Source: Ustilaginoidea virens (lineage: Eukaryota > Ascomycota > Sordariomycetes > Hypocreales > Clavicipitaceae). Taken from it: a stretch of DNA of 64,000 bases. The DNA lies in the NCBI RefSeq assembly GCF_000687475.1, contig NC_057316.1, positions 1,178,001-1,242,000 on the forward strand, written 5' to 3'. Positions 1-11,632 of the stretch are shown piece by piece; positions within the stretch are counted from its first letter, which is position 1; every line of letters starts with the position of its first letter. Below the pieces are notes generated by a model that had not been told where the DNA came from, made no database searches, and saw only the letters and a program-made list of their open reading frames with translations. The position numbers and the translations under genes are program-made.

Positions 1-2
1 CC

Positions 3-452
3 TATGGTTACATTGTCAACTTGTCGGGCGTGAGCACTTTTTTGGTATGGGGAAGCATTAGCTTCATACATATCCGCTTCCGTCGAGCTTGGGTCGCGCA
101 GGATCGAAGCCTGGGAGCGATTCCCTTCAAGAGCATGTTCTATCCTTTTATTGCCTACTTTGGTCTAGCAGCCAATGTGTTCCTTGCTCTTGTTCAAGGA
201 TGGACGACATTATCTCCTTTTGACGCAGGCGCGTTTGTCGACGCATATATTCTGCTGCCGCTTTTTGGAGTGATGTACCTCTGTGGTAAGTTGTATTGGA
301 GAGGTGAGGACAGGTTGAAGAGAAGCTGTGAGATGGATCTCGACAGTGGAAGGAGGGCTGATTTAGACGGTAAGGGAGTTGTCTCGGGGGATGAGGCACG
401 GCCAAGCAGCAGTAAAGTACCCTTGTGGGAGAAACTGTGGAGTGTCTTGTAG
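3..452 (+). CDS. amino-acid permease, C-terminal part (5' end outside window)
   Basis: The frame is open from base 3 to the TAG at 450-452, giving about 150 residues with no start in the window, so this is the 3' end of a longer gene. I see three hydrophobic segments: one ending in the sequence SFIHIRFRRAW, one around FYPFIAYFGLAANVFLAL, and one around YILLPLFGVMYLCGKLYW. A hydrophilic tail of about 50 residues follows. The F-I-x-I-R-F-R-x-A-W block after a membrane helix and the following helix pair are typical of the last membrane segments of the fungal AAT/YAT family of amino-acid/proton symporters (Gap1/Dip5-like) at the plasma membrane. Substrate cannot be told from this part. No intron is needed here. 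Confidence 0.88.
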   Translation, partial: YGYIVNLSGVSTFLVWGSISFIHIRFRRAWVAQDRSLGAIPFKSMFYPFIAYFGLAANVFLALVQGWTTLSPFDAGAFVDAYILLPLFGVMYLCGKLYWRGEDRLKRSCEMDLDSGRRADLDGKGVVSGDEARPSSSKVPLWEKLWSVL

Positions 453-1570
453 GTTCAAAGCATCTGACAAGACTTGGCGTGGGAGAAACCTGCACAACCG
501 GCATGCTTGATGGCAATATAGCAGGGTGGTCTATTCCGCTCTGTGACTTGACCAGTGTCCGTATTGAAACGGGACATGGCTAACATGCATGGCGGCTATC
601 GACCATGGTATTCTGAAATGGGGATGACAGTCCACATTTTGTGTCATCGACCGGGCTTTCGCTCGCACCTGGACATTGTGGCAGCAGCAGCTCCAGAGCT
701 GCGCGCGACCTTGGGCGGAATGGGGAGAGGGCATGAGTCGACGGGGATTGTCACTGTTTGACCGAAAATGTCAATGCTGCGGAGGAAATGCGAAAAGTCG
801 AGACGACACTGAAGCCATCGTTAGTAAGGGGTGGTATAATTGTTGTTGTGTGGTATAGAACGGAACACGATTGCGGCCCAACGGAAGAGAAAGGGAACGC
901 ACAACCACAGCCGCCACAGCCCGATCAAACTCAACAACGGCGACTGTACTTGGTAGACAGGGCTAGGATGCCGTTTTGCTAGGGCATGAAGACGTGCACA
1001 AAGCTGCTAAAATGTATGCCTTGTACTCCGTAGAGGCAGCAATATCCCCCGAAGTAGTTGTATGGCACATGCAATGGTCCAAACGGTCTTTTCGACTCAA
1101 CAGTTCACTTATTCCAAGTGGATAAAGCCTGGTTTCATATGAGCATATCTGGGCAGTACCGGATGAACGCGGGCGATAATTGACCTGCAGAATCCAGAGG
1201 ATTCCCAGACCAGGATATGACCGTTTCGAAACAAGCAACGGCGGCAACAGCAAACTGGCCATGTACCCAGGGCTTTACTCGGTATATAGCACAGCTAAAA
1301 CCCGCGGACTTCGCTGAAGGAAGCACGGACATTTGAGACGTTCAAAGCGCAGTTGGGATGGCGGGACCTCTGGTCTGCTGGGGCGTTCTTTAGGGAGGTT
1401 TCGTTCATGGTGCGTTGCCAAGGCGAAACTTGCTTCGCACTTCCGCTTGAGACGACTCAAGAGGCGTTGACAGGTGTCGCGTTACCTACCTGCTAGACAG
1501 TTGACAGTTGACTGCGCGACGGATATCATTTCCGATTTCCCGTCCAGTCGGCCTCGACGCTCCAGACACG
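453..1570. other. intergenic region downstream of the permease
   Basis: Mixed-composition DNA without RIP character. The open frames here are short, mutually overlapping and lack recognisable motifs. It presumably holds the permease 3' UTR and perhaps a promoter. I see no gene. Confidence 0.5.
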
Positions 1571-1574
1571 GGAC

Positions 1575-1935
1575 TTGAAGCGATAGCGGGGGAAGGGATT
1601 TCATTGGGGTCTGATACACGAGAATAGAGATACATATCAGCGGCCCTAGCAACGCTCCACTAGAGCTAGTCCACTCATTTGTATTATGCGTAGCAAAGGC
1701 CACGTAAGACTTATGCGTAAGTCTTTCCTAGGTAGGCCTTGGCTTAGCTTTCCTTTGCTTTATATGCACTATCACATTTGTATGCTATAGAGCGCTACAT
1801 ATAGGAGCACAATTCGCCCTTTCTTAGGTACCTAGGTACATATGTAGTAACCAAGGGCTATTATGCAACCTTTGCAAGTGAGCCCCGCACACCGCGATAG
1901 ATACTTGCTGTCTCCCAGCTAGGCTTTATGGTTGG
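1575..1935 (-). repeat. dispersed repeat family R, copy 1 (little mutated)
   Basis: Read on the minus strand, this stretch aligns over about 300 bases with 22340-22630 on the plus strand. Shared landmarks include AGACTTA-(4 nt)-TAAGTCT, a perfect 7-bp hairpin at about 1707-1724, the phrase GTGGACTAGCTCTAGT, and a GCATAATAG segment near 1860. Copy 1 keeps many CpA and CpG sites that read TpA in copy 2, so copy 1 largely escaped RIP. A 15-base stretch with a doubled TACCTAGG-like motif near 1827-1842 is absent from copy 2. I cannot assign the family; a solo LTR or a miniature element are both possible, and I could not define termini. Confidence 0.65.
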
Positions 1936-2608
1936 TGTTCCGACCCCATAGCTAAAGTCAATACTAGCCGAAGGTAGCACGACGACCCGACCCGCTTGCG
2001 GGTACCTAACACCTACTAGACTGTTCTAACGGGCCTCAGGTAGCAGCCCGAGGTACCAGAGGCTACATAGTACAAATACTCACTACCTGTTAAGCGCCGC
2101 CGACCGCTTTACCCGCCCTGACCCCCGGCGCGATTCCATAAGACATCTGGTATTTATTGCGGGGTCCAGCGGAATTTGTACTGCGGTTTTTAAGCAAAGC
2201 TGTGCCGAAGGTGCAGCGTGCGCTACGTAAGTGCGTAAAGCGTGCCTTCCAGCTTTGCTTCTTTAATGAGAGGCCAGGGGTGCTAAGCCACCACAATCAC
2301 TAGCCACATGTCATTCAAGCAAGCCATCTAATTGGTCTAGAGGGCACTAAAACGCCCTTATTGGCTGAAAAAATAGAGCCGGTACGTATCTTTGTGGATC
2401 CGGTACGTACTCTGAAGAGGCGTAAATAAGGCTGTTGCTATAGCATTTAGTATTGCAAGAGGTCGGGTTTATTCTTGATTATGATGAAGTGGCGGAAAAG
2501 AGGCGCAGAAAGCTAGGTCCAATAGAAAGATATATAGATGAATCCTCATAGAGCCTATCTTATCCTATTAGTGTAAAATAACGAGGAATTACTTTGATTT
2601 ATAGCGTA
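1936..2608. other. unassigned stretch between repeat R and the Helitron coding region
   Basis: The first 400 bases have normal GC content; from about 2340 the sequence becomes RIP-like. A 68-codon minus-strand frame at 2090-2296 shows no family signature and I do not call it a gene. The 5' end of the Helitron must lie here, but I could not identify its terminus. Confidence 0.35.
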
Positions 2609-4080
2609 ATGACACCCGCCTCTAATTCCCTTATGCGTGATCCTAGCCTAGCTATCGCCACAACCTCATCAATATAAGCCTTATTAATATAAGCAGTCTC
2701 ATCAATATAAGCCTCATCAACACAAGCAGCCTCGTTAATATAAGCAGCCTCGTCAATACAAGCAGCCTCGTCAACACAAACAGCCTTATCATTAAGTAAT
2801 TATCAGTATTATCGTCGTATAATAGCTGCATTAGCAGCAAATCTAGAACCGCCTCCACCCCCCCCCTTACCATTATTAGCACAGCCTGATGATCCTAATC
2901 TTTCTAAGCCTCACAAGCAATATAGCCGTTATAAGAGAAATAAGCCCTTATCTAAGTTTAAAGGGGCGAGAAATCTAAATAAGCTTATCTAGAATTATCT
3001 AGACTATCAGTAGCGAATCTCTTCAGTATATTTTTTTTACTACTTTTTAGAGAACGATTCTAATACTTCTCTTCTTTTTATAGATAAGCCGGTTATCAAA
3101 TATTATAGAGCGAATTAGGAGTATATCATACAGGCAGAAGCATAATATTACTAAGCTAGCATCTCCAGAGCGTTAAGAAGTCATATACGGTATTCCTATT
3201 ATGCCTCGACCAGATACGCCATAAGATCCTATATTGCTATTTCGACTAATTCTTCTATTATAAGCTTTAGGTATATCTTTTATACGTATCGGTCAATTCG
3301 TCAATAGGGCTAGACGATTAATATTATAGTTCTTCCGTAGAAGCATTTGCCTTAATAATACTCCTACTTAGATATAGGCACATCGGCAGTAGGTATTTAC
3401 TCTTACCATTAGTAGATATATCATATAAACTCTAATATATATATATATATAGGATATTATTCGGTGTGAATATTAGGTTCGATGCTAAGCCGGCGAGTAG
3501 CCTTTAGTTACTCCTCTATTATCAGCCCTTCTACAACTAAATCAATATAATCAGCCTCTACTTCAGCCTCTATCTCGGCCTCTATCTCGAGATAATAATA
3601 GTAATAATAATAATATTAGTTTCTTTATTTGCAGCGTATATAGAATTGCTCGTGCTACTATATATCGATATCCTAATAGCCTATACATTTAGTGTGCTAG
3701 CACTATTAATAGTACAAACGATCAAGATGAACAACAAATCTGCTTAAATTATTACAGCATTTGGCCTAGGTCTTAATATTTCATAGCGAATAGTAACGAG
3801 GTTCCTCATTGCTATAATTATAGGTATAAGCATTCTACTGCTAATTCTACGCCAAGATCATCCTTCTTTAGCAGTAGTACTAATAATCTATTTATATTCT
3901 CGTCTCAATAGGGTTAAAGTTCATAGTAAGCAGCTACCTTAGTAGTATAACCTAGGGAGTTTATTGGAAACCCTATATTTATAGGTTATCTATCTTTAAT
4001 AGCAATTAACGAATCTGATATTCTTCTCCTTACCAATTAGAATGCAAAGATTAATAACTGCGAGATAGAGTATTACGTTT
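2609..4080 (+). pseudogene. N-terminal Gln/Ser-rich coding region of the Helitron gene, degraded
   Basis: From the ATG at 2609 one frame can be followed for about 1.4 kb if TAA/TAG are read as former CAA/CAG. It holds a Ser-Ser-Ile-Gln-Ala-Ala-like repeat (2650-2790), a run of Pro codons near 2860, further Gln-rich sequence and a poly-Gln tract near 3590-3620 (TAA/TAG in place of CAA/CAG). The conserved Helitron part begins in a different frame near 4040, so an intron or frameshift lies between them, or this is a separate protein. I recognise no domain. The link to the Helitron is inferred from position and equal RIP damage. Confidence 0.45.
2650..2790 (+). repeat. minisatellite, about 15-18 bp units, inside the Helitron coding region
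   Basis: About eight tandem units of the type CCTCGTCAATACAAGCAG. In the plus frame that starts at 2609 they encode Ser-Ser-Ile/Thr-Gln-Ala-Ala-like repeats, with CAA mutated to TAA in several units. Unit lengths vary by 3-base steps, so frame is kept. Confidence 0.8.
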
Positions 4081-7000
4081 AATGCAAAATAAAGTGGTTC
4101 GGCCTCGACCTATGCAATTATATTTGCCGCAGATGCTGCCGACGTGATATAAATAAAGGCCTAAATAAACCCCCTTTCTTTTCATAAGAAAACAACCTTA
4201 ACTTTAGTATTATTCCAGACTTTCTTCCACCTTTATCATAAGTTAAAGAAATGCTAATTGCACGAATTTATATGCATATCTAGGTGTTCCAATATCGTAG
4301 CCAGCAATATTAGTATCGCGGTTATATTATTAACTTCCTTCGGGATATTAGGATAGTTTATTTATAACTCCCTTTACTTCTAAAGGACCTAGATATAATT
4401 ATTCTTCGACCTCGGAATGCTAATAATCAACCTTATATAATTCGTTAGTTTAAAAACCAGTTTCGTATACGAAAGTAGTATATTAAGATTTGGTTGGAGT
4501 TTCTACGGCGCTACTATCCTGGATATCGTAATATTATAATTAACTATACTTATATTGATGAACTTCCTAAGGATAGCGATATTATAGCATAATTAGCTAT
4601 TCAGGATATCGAAGATATTAACTTTAAGCAGCCTATAGATAAGGAAGAGGCTTATACAACTAAAGATAACGCACACACATATGATCAGGCAGCTGTTCCA
4701 ATATTTATTACAGCTCAGTTAGATCTTAAACGCCTCTATAATCAACTCTAAGGGCAGGAGCTAGTAGAGCAAGTCCCTATACAGCCTTATATTAAGATGC
4801 CTAATATTCGCTTAACGCCACTCAATAAGTTTAATAGATCATAAGCTCTTTTATCACTTGCTTTCCCTATGCTATATCCCTATAGTGAGGCAGACTTTAT
4901 TGCACCTCGGGCTTGCTCTATCGAATATAGCGAGTATCTTAAGCATACTATAAAGTAGCACGACAGACGTTTTATACGGCACCTACATTTTCGATATATA
5001 GTATTTAATACACTAATGCGATAATAGGTTAATACTCGCAGCTCGTTCTTTATAAAGAAATCTAATTATTAAAAACCTATTGATATTAGCGCTATATAAG
5101 AAGCTTTTAATAAAGATATACCCGAGTCTTATATATTATTAAACTCTATTATGCGATTCTCTGGGAGCTTATAGGGAACTTATACTTTCTAGGGTGGTAA
5201 ACGATATCAATTAGAGGCTTAAGTATATACTCTTAGATATCTAGCACTTTTCCTAACCTTTTCTATTGCGGATTTACACTAGGTAAGTTTTTATAAATAC
5301 TTCCCGCTATATTAGGATTAGCTAGAGGCAGACTTTTATTATAAGCTTAATATCTTAAGCGCAAACTTATGCGATAACCCTTATATTACTGCCTATTACT
5401 TCCACTATCGATTTACTATATTTTTAAAGGAAGTATTAATTAAGAAGTTCTACTTTAATAATAGCTAGTTTCGATATAAGTAGCAGGCCCGTAGAAGCAT
5501 ATATATTTATAGTATCTTTTAGATAGAGGATAATCTATTACTTAATCTATTTAACGCTAAGAGAATCTAGGCCTTCGCAGACTTTTAGGGTTAGTTTATA
5601 ATAGCCTTTAATCCTAAGCCTTATCGAATCGGTTATTAAGGCAATAGAGATCCATTAATATCCTTTCATACTAAAGGTCTAACTTATAAGGTTCTCTCTA
5701 ATATCGTTAATTGCGTTTAACGCCACTAATGCAACTTAACTTATTGCTTGCGAAAACGCCGTAGTGTTAGTCCTAATGCTTAGCCTAAATGCCGCTTTTA
5801 TTTCCCGCGTCAGTATTATCCTAGCCCTTAAGTTCATCGATTATTTAATGCCAATTATTATACCTTTAATAGTGCGCGTAATAACTCGCACTTGAACAAC
5901 TATAATAATATATTAGCTATTAGCTGGCTTGCTAATCATAATATATCACCATACACCTTAATACACGCAGTTATTTAGTATATTGCGAAGTATTGCAGTA
6001 AGGTGGAAACCTAGAGTCAAAGTTATTAAGCTATTGCTCGAGAATTGCTTCCTTTAGTCAATCAATCGCGAAAACTTTAAGGATTTATAGCACGCTTTAT
6101 AAATAAGCTTACAGCTAAGAGAGATTAGCCAGCAATAGAAATATATTATTTGCTGCTTAACTTACCTTTATAAGTCAGTACTCGAACTGTGTGTAATATT
6201 AACTATCGCCCTCTTAATAAATAGTTTTATAGCATAAAGATCGATAGCAATAAGGTTTAAGCGACAAAAAACCTATATTAGAAGTATCTATATCGCGGTA
6301 CTGAATGGGAGGATCTAATATACTTTAAGTTCTTAACTAAAGTCAATTTTACTCCTTTAACCTAGCGATATTTTAATAATACGCTTAATCGGGTGCTAGC
6401 CTACTTCCCTCGATATAAAGCTATTCCTAGTTATATAGATTATAAAAACTTTTATTGCGTAAAGCTGCTCTTCTACTATAAATATCGATATCTAGATAAA
6501 CTGAAGGAGGTTAAAGGTACTAAGTTTAATATATATATTAATGCGTATAGTTACTATTGTGCTATGTATAATAGTCTTCACCCTGATAATTACTATTAAG
6601 ACCTTCCTAAGGTGGAGCCAGATAAGTTTAAGGATGGCCCTTATGATGACTATAGTATTACGAATGCTAAGTGGGAAGAGCTTGCTATATAGCTTCCCTA
6701 GCGTGGTCTTAAAACTAAAGATATTAAGCTACTAGGAAACCGTAATATTGACCTATAAGCGTCCTAGGTTGCTTATATTGGAAGGTATCTAGATATTATA
6801 TTAATTAGCCGCAAGTTTTAGCGTATTATAAAGCGAGACTATATCGATATTTCAGAATATAACTTATCTGATAATATTTATAATCGATTGAATATAAAAT
6901 AGCGCTTAGTATTCGATCTCTTTATTAATTATCTTACGGATGCCTTAGACGAAACAATACTAACTCCTACTTAACTATTAGTGTAGGTTGATAGATAAAG

Positions 7001-8300
7001 AGGGACTAAAAAATCGTTTATAATTCATACCCTATATTAACAACTAGAATAACTAAAGCTAAAGTATATTATTCGAGCAGCGCTAATTAGTGTAGCTGCG
7101 AATGCTATTAATAGGTCTATAATATACGCTCTTCTTTATCTGCTAGTCTTAAGAAACACTTTGACTATATCGCCCCTATAAGGTAGTAATCTATCCGACC
7201 TTTAGGCTAAGCTTCGCCATATTTAATATCTAATTCTTAATGAGAAGTTAATAATCGGCCTTAAGACTCTTAGCTATATTAATTCACAACTGTATTAGGT
7301 CTTTTCATGCTATTAGGACTATTATTTCGGTGGCCTTAGTATGCTACTTCTTGGCGATTTTTACTAGCTTCCGCCTATTATAGAAAAGCCACTTTATAGT
7401 ATGATTGCACTTAAGAGCCCGACTAAGCTTCTAAGGCGTAATGCTTATTGCGCCTTTAATAAGACTATTATTCTAGATCAGGTTGTTCGGCAGTAGGGAG
7501 ACGAACAGGCTGCTTTTTATTAAGCCTTAGAAGGACTCCAATATAATAGTCTAACTACTAAGGATTAGAAGCTATTCTATACTTATATTTAAGCTCTTCT
7601 TCTGGATAATAAGATCGCTAAATTTAATAAGGCTATACGCATCTATCTAATAAATGCACAGGTCAAAAAATATAACCTCGAATATATAGAGCGACTACGC
7701 ATGCTATATATACTAGCTATGGCAACTAATATTAGCCTAGGTGCGGCCGATGTTAATTCAATAACTGCTGGTAATTTACATTAACGCATTCCTTTATATA
7801 TTAGAGCTCGTATTATGCTAATAGAGAATATTTAGACTGCTATTAGTCTCGTTAATAGAGCAATTAGCACTATTCACGATATTATATGGGATGCTATAGT
7901 TACCGATCTACGTATAGAGCAGCCTATATTTATATTAGTCCAATTTAAGCGATATAATAGACCCTAATGCTTTAAAGACCTAGGTCTTGCTAATATAGTT
8001 CCTATCTTTTATTCTACTTGCGATTTCCTTAAGGGTATAGCACTATATTCATGCTTGTAGTTCCCTTTAACTATTATATATAGTATTACTATATATAAAT
8101 TATAGGGTATTATACTCGAGAGAGTAGTAGTCGATATCTCGCAGTAGGACTTCCAAGCCAGACTCTTATATATCGCTATTTTACGCATTATATCTCTTTA
8201 GGGCATTATATTTGATGCTGCTTTCAATCATTCTAATATTAGGGGAAGCGCCTATAGTAGCGATAGGCAAAAGGATTATAAGTATTGTATTAACTAGATA
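4040..8300 (+). pseudogene. Helitron Rep/Pif1-type helicase, degraded by RIP
   Basis: Domains in order: (1) an N-terminal region with paired cysteines at about 4060-4150, then an E-M-L-I-A-R-I-Y stretch at 4245-4270 and a N-F-L-R-D stretch, as in the conserved region before the Helitron Rep; (2) the Helitron-like N domain from about 4850, with FPMLYPYSEADF, then RFRHLHFRY-like and NTRSSFF phrases, through about 6240; (3) the Rep tyrosine region near 5965-6005 (Y-I-A-K-Y, two Tyr with the expected spacing); (4) a Pif1 helicase from about 6900 with a degraded Walker A (RGTKKSF), AANAIN, FGGLSMLLLGDF and motifs to about 8240. Stops fall where Gln/Trp/Arg are expected. The region where the HUH histidines should lie (about 5495-5510) reads Tyr-Ile-Tyr, consistent with CAY to TAY changes. 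It is not functional. Confidence 0.85.
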
Positions 8301-8307
8301 TTATAGT

Positions 8308-8690
8308 AAGCGACTGCGCTATTTAGGCGGTATATTATTTCTTCTTCAATAGAATTAATATAAAGCGATTACGCTATCTAGGCGGTATATTATTTCTTCT
8401 TTAATAGAAGGGGTAGTATATCACTTGGGTATCATATTGATAAGCGACTATACTATCTAGGCGGTATATTATTTCTTCTTTAACAGAAGAGGTAGTATAT
8501 CGCTTAAGCATTATATTAATAAGCGATTATACCATCTAGGCAGTATATTATTTCTTCTTTAATAGAAGGGGTAGATAATAGGTATCTAAGAGTCGGGCGT
8601 TATAATAATAAGCGACTGCGCCATCTAGGCGGTATATTATTTCTTCTTCAACAGAAGGGGTAGATAATAAGTATCTAAGAGACGGTCAAA
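8308..8690 (+). repeat. five tandem repeats behind the Helitron gene
   Basis: Units begin with AAGCGAYTRYRCYATYTAGG at 8308, 8363, 8442, 8521 and 8610 (spacing 55, 79, 79 and 89). Each contains a GGCGGTATATTATTTCTTCTT core (GGCAG in unit 4). The last two share a tail with GGTAGATAATA and TATCTAAGAG. Differences between units are mostly C/T and G/A. The array overlaps the 3' end of the helicase reading frame. Confidence 0.85.
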
Positions 8691-8699
8691 ATCAATATA

Positions 8700-9430
8700 G
8701 GATTAAACTGTACAGTCAATTATAGAGTGCTTAATTATTATTATGTCTCGATATATCGTGATATATATATAGTGTGGTATGGTATCGCGATAACCTCATT
8801 TGTATCCCCCCCCCTTACCCCTTTCCCCTCCCTCTATTCCAATTAGTATCAATATATTATATACTAAAATTAGTAAATTGGTATTTAACCTAAGCCACGA
8901 GTAAAGAGGTCGTATTTTAACGCAGTTGGTAGTAAGGCTGGTATTACCAATTCGCTAATAAACGCTGCATAAGACCGGCCCTTATGTAGTAGACCTCTTT
9001 ATAAGTGTACAGGGATTAAGGCTGCTTTTTTGCCTAGTTCAAAAAGAAGAAACCCCCCCCCGCCACGGTTAGAAGTTGAGGATAATAGATTAGATTAGTG
9101 ATAGTAGGGTATTATATATAATTAGATTAGCTTAGATAGTAATTAAATATGCCTTCCGCTGTGATACTAATATATAATAGAATACGACCGATAACGACCG
9201 ATAACGACCAATAATAACCGACGATAACTAATAATAACCAATAATAACCGATAATAACTAATAATACGACTGACGACAATAAACGCTAACTAACGCCTAA
9301 CGCCCTATACCGATTATCGCTAACCGACCGACCGACCGACCGACCGAACCGACCGACCGAAATAATTAAGACTATTCTACTAACCTAATTAATATTCTAT
9401 GCGTACTAGGGCTTTCGGTTATATAGTAAT
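8700..9430. other. AT-rich non-coding DNA with C-runs and short tandem repeats
   Basis: No gene seen. It holds homopolymer C runs near 8806 and 9052, an array of degenerate CGATAACGAC/CAATAATAAC units at about 9180-9270, and a (GACC)n tract at 9317-9358. The C-runs are places where the assembly length may be wrong. Confidence 0.6.
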
Positions 9431-9434
9431 CTAG

Positions 9435-9540
9435 GTTGTGTGATGTATTGCCTTCGGGTCGTCAGACTGGTGCCTAAGGCGGTTATAGCAATACAGCGTC
9501 AAGTCCTAGCTAGCCGCCTAATTAATATATCACACAACAT
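9435..9540. repeat. 106-bp inverted-repeat element (MITE-like hairpin)
   Basis: The left arm GTTGTGTGATGTATT pairs with the right arm AATATATCACACAAC with one transition over 15 bases. The enclosed 76 bases contain a second short inverted pair (GTATTGC / GCAATAC). The flanks TCTAG and ATAGT do not give a clear target duplication. It marks the end of the repeat block. It could be a MITE or part of the 3' structure of a neighbouring element. Confidence 0.45.
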
Positions 9541-11018
9541 AGTGAGAGTAGCCACTTTTTTTTATAGCAGTAACCCTTCAATCACATTATATCGGTATAA
9601 ATAGTCTGCAGAGAATAGATTCTCTATTGCGAATATAAGTGCAAAATATCTCCAATATATCGCACGTGAAATAAGGAATTTATCACTATTGCGCGTCAAT
9701 AGCTTGCACACCTTGAAAGGTTGTGCATTCGAATCCTGTGTGTGCCCTATGTTTTTTTTTTTTTTAAAGTGGGGCTAGGCCGACCAATCATTTCTTGCAT
9801 AGGGCTACCACAGCTTTGCGTCTCCTACGTTGCCAATAAAACCGGCACGTCGGACCTAGTAAACGATATGCCCACGTGCAACAATTGAAACGACCATGTA
9901 CGTAGCCTAGTAGCGCAGAAGCTTTGTCCTTCCACGCCATAACTACCTCTATAGACGGCTGAGGACCCCCATATTCCATGCGACACCTCGATTGTTTCCA
10001 TGTTAAGTACCTACGTAGCCGCCGGCATGGGCCTTCCTAAAGCTCCTGCAACCTGCGGGTTAGCAGCATAACGTTGCACTTGGCTTAGGCGAGGCAGGTG
10101 CCTCATTCACGTCGTCGTGGCGTCAAGATGGACCAAGGTGACGACGACGCAGACAGTGCGTGCACAAGAGATGGAGAGGGGAGTTCGTAACTCGCCCCTC
10201 CGGCCCCCAGCCCCCCCCCCCCCCACAACCCCCCCGACTTTGTTCGACGCGGTTGGCGGTGCGTGAAGCGCGAAAGGGTGGGCGGCATGGCCCAGGAGAA
10301 GGCGCAGCGGAACATGGACGCGCGCGTCACGCCCTGTTCACGAATCACGTCTGACTTGAGCAGAGCGCCGTGTCGACAAATCAGGGCTCGCCAGGACTAG
10401 ACGACGGCACCTAAAACCAGTCGCGCCACGGACTGGCCAATCAGAAGACCGGCGCCTGCAGCAACCTGCTTGACCTCAAAACGACGCTGCTCCACAGGTC
10501 CAAGCTCGCCCGCGGCCCTACGGTTGACCCCTTTCGGCCTCGCATCGACCACAACCAACCCTCGGCCGTCAATCATCGTCATCAATCCGACAGACACCAA
10601 TCAAGAAGCCTTTCCTTTCCCGATCTTCGGCACTTCCCCCGCATGCATAGCCAGTTTGTTTCTTTGCATGCAGTAATGCAGACACGCCCTCTATCCCTTT
10701 CGCTTCACGTCTCCCATCGTGGCACCGTCAACGCGCAGCGCAAATGCATCTCACCGCGCGGCGCATGGTCCGTGGCTTAGTTTCAGATCTTTCCGACTTA
10801 TACCATGCCGCCGCCACCTTGGGCCAAAAGCAGCCAAAGCACGTCGCGCCGTATTCATCGTCAGTTTGGCTAAACGCGCTTGTCTTCTGCACACGTGTGG
10901 ACGCGAGATACAAGGAAGCTGCTCGTGTTCAATCACCGTCTTACTCGCGTTAGCGTGGCGGAGACAGCTTCACAACATATCCGCGATACGTATGTATGCG
11001 GATATTGCGAACCCTGCT

Positions 11019-11051
<33 letters not shown>

Positions 11052-11632
11052 TTCTGTCCCCGATCACGGATTAGACTACACAATGTATACCTGCACCCCT
11101 GCTCGACCTTTGGAAACCACAACTGCCTGTTTCTCCGCTGAGCTATTGCGGGGGATAAGAAGCCAACCTCATCCCGCAAACCAACCTCTGTTGTTTCCCT
11201 ATTCCATTTTTCTCTTTTCTTTCCTTTCCTATTCTTTGCTTTTCTTTTTTGTGCATGACATTCATCTCGTCTTCCTAGTCAACCTTTCGATCCCTAGTGC
11301 GTCCTCCTGCGGCAAGCCCGCGCTATATTGGCCTTGCACTTGACCCATCGTTTCTGCATTGGTTTCTTGTCTATACTTTCAAGCGCATCTTCCCCTGGGC
11401 AAAATCTGAAGCGCTGGGCGCAGCTTGTTTTGACTTGAGAGCCTACTTCTTGTTTTCTAAGCTGTCCCTTCATTCTGCTTCATCTCCGGTCGATAATACC
11501 TCGACTTTTCCCCATCACACCGTTCTGTACTGACTGACTGGCTTGCTGGAGCTGGACTCTTGCTCGCCCAACTAACAATACTCTCTCCTTGACACGTATT
11601 CTTTGTTTGGCCTCGGGGGATTTCCATAAACC
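9541..11632 (+). promoter_or_regulatory. intergenic and upstream region of the 11633 gene
   Basis: No gene is supported: the open frames here overlap each other and cross homopolymers. The left third is mixed composition. A 14-base C run lies at 10211-10224 and a 31-base T run at 11020-11050. A strongly pyrimidine-rich stretch at about 11190-11260, and more CT-rich sequence up to the start codon, resemble the CT-rich promoters and leaders common upstream of filamentous fungal genes. I saw no convincing TATA box at a fixed position. Confidence 0.5.

Larger units (their letters stand above)
2340..8720 (+). mobile_element. RIP-degraded Helitron (rolling-circle transposon)
   Basis: A plus-strand Helitron identified from its degraded Rep/helicase gene and the tandem repeat array behind it. 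The outer limits are approximate: the left one is where RIP-like composition begins, the right one is just past the array. I did not find a convincing 5'-TC end or a 3' hairpin plus CTRR end. Composition is strongly TpA-rich, while the permease side and the gene island beyond 9540 are normal. Confidence 0.7.

Noticed and set aside
2090..2296. 68-codon minus-strand frame with a basic composition
   Set aside because: I could not match it to any transposase or other family; the two flanks are repeats, so it may be a relic, but there is no positive evidence.
8308..8690. Regularly spaced repeats resembling a CRISPR array
   Set aside because: The spacers are themselves repeated, unit length varies and the host is a fungus; this is a tandem repeat.
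9690..9760. tRNA-like T-arm (CATTCGAATCC) followed by a long T run
   Set aside because: The T-stem does not pair, no A-box or acceptor stem could be fitted, and the surroundings are repeat-derived. At most a tRNA relic.
9788..9979. 63-codon minus-strand open frame
   Set aside because: No family signature, no support from context; the length is within chance for this composition.
10103..11343. Cluster of overlapping open frames on both strands upstream of the 11633 gene
   Set aside because: They overlap one another, cross poly-C and poly-T runs and show no domain. This is upstream/leader sequence.
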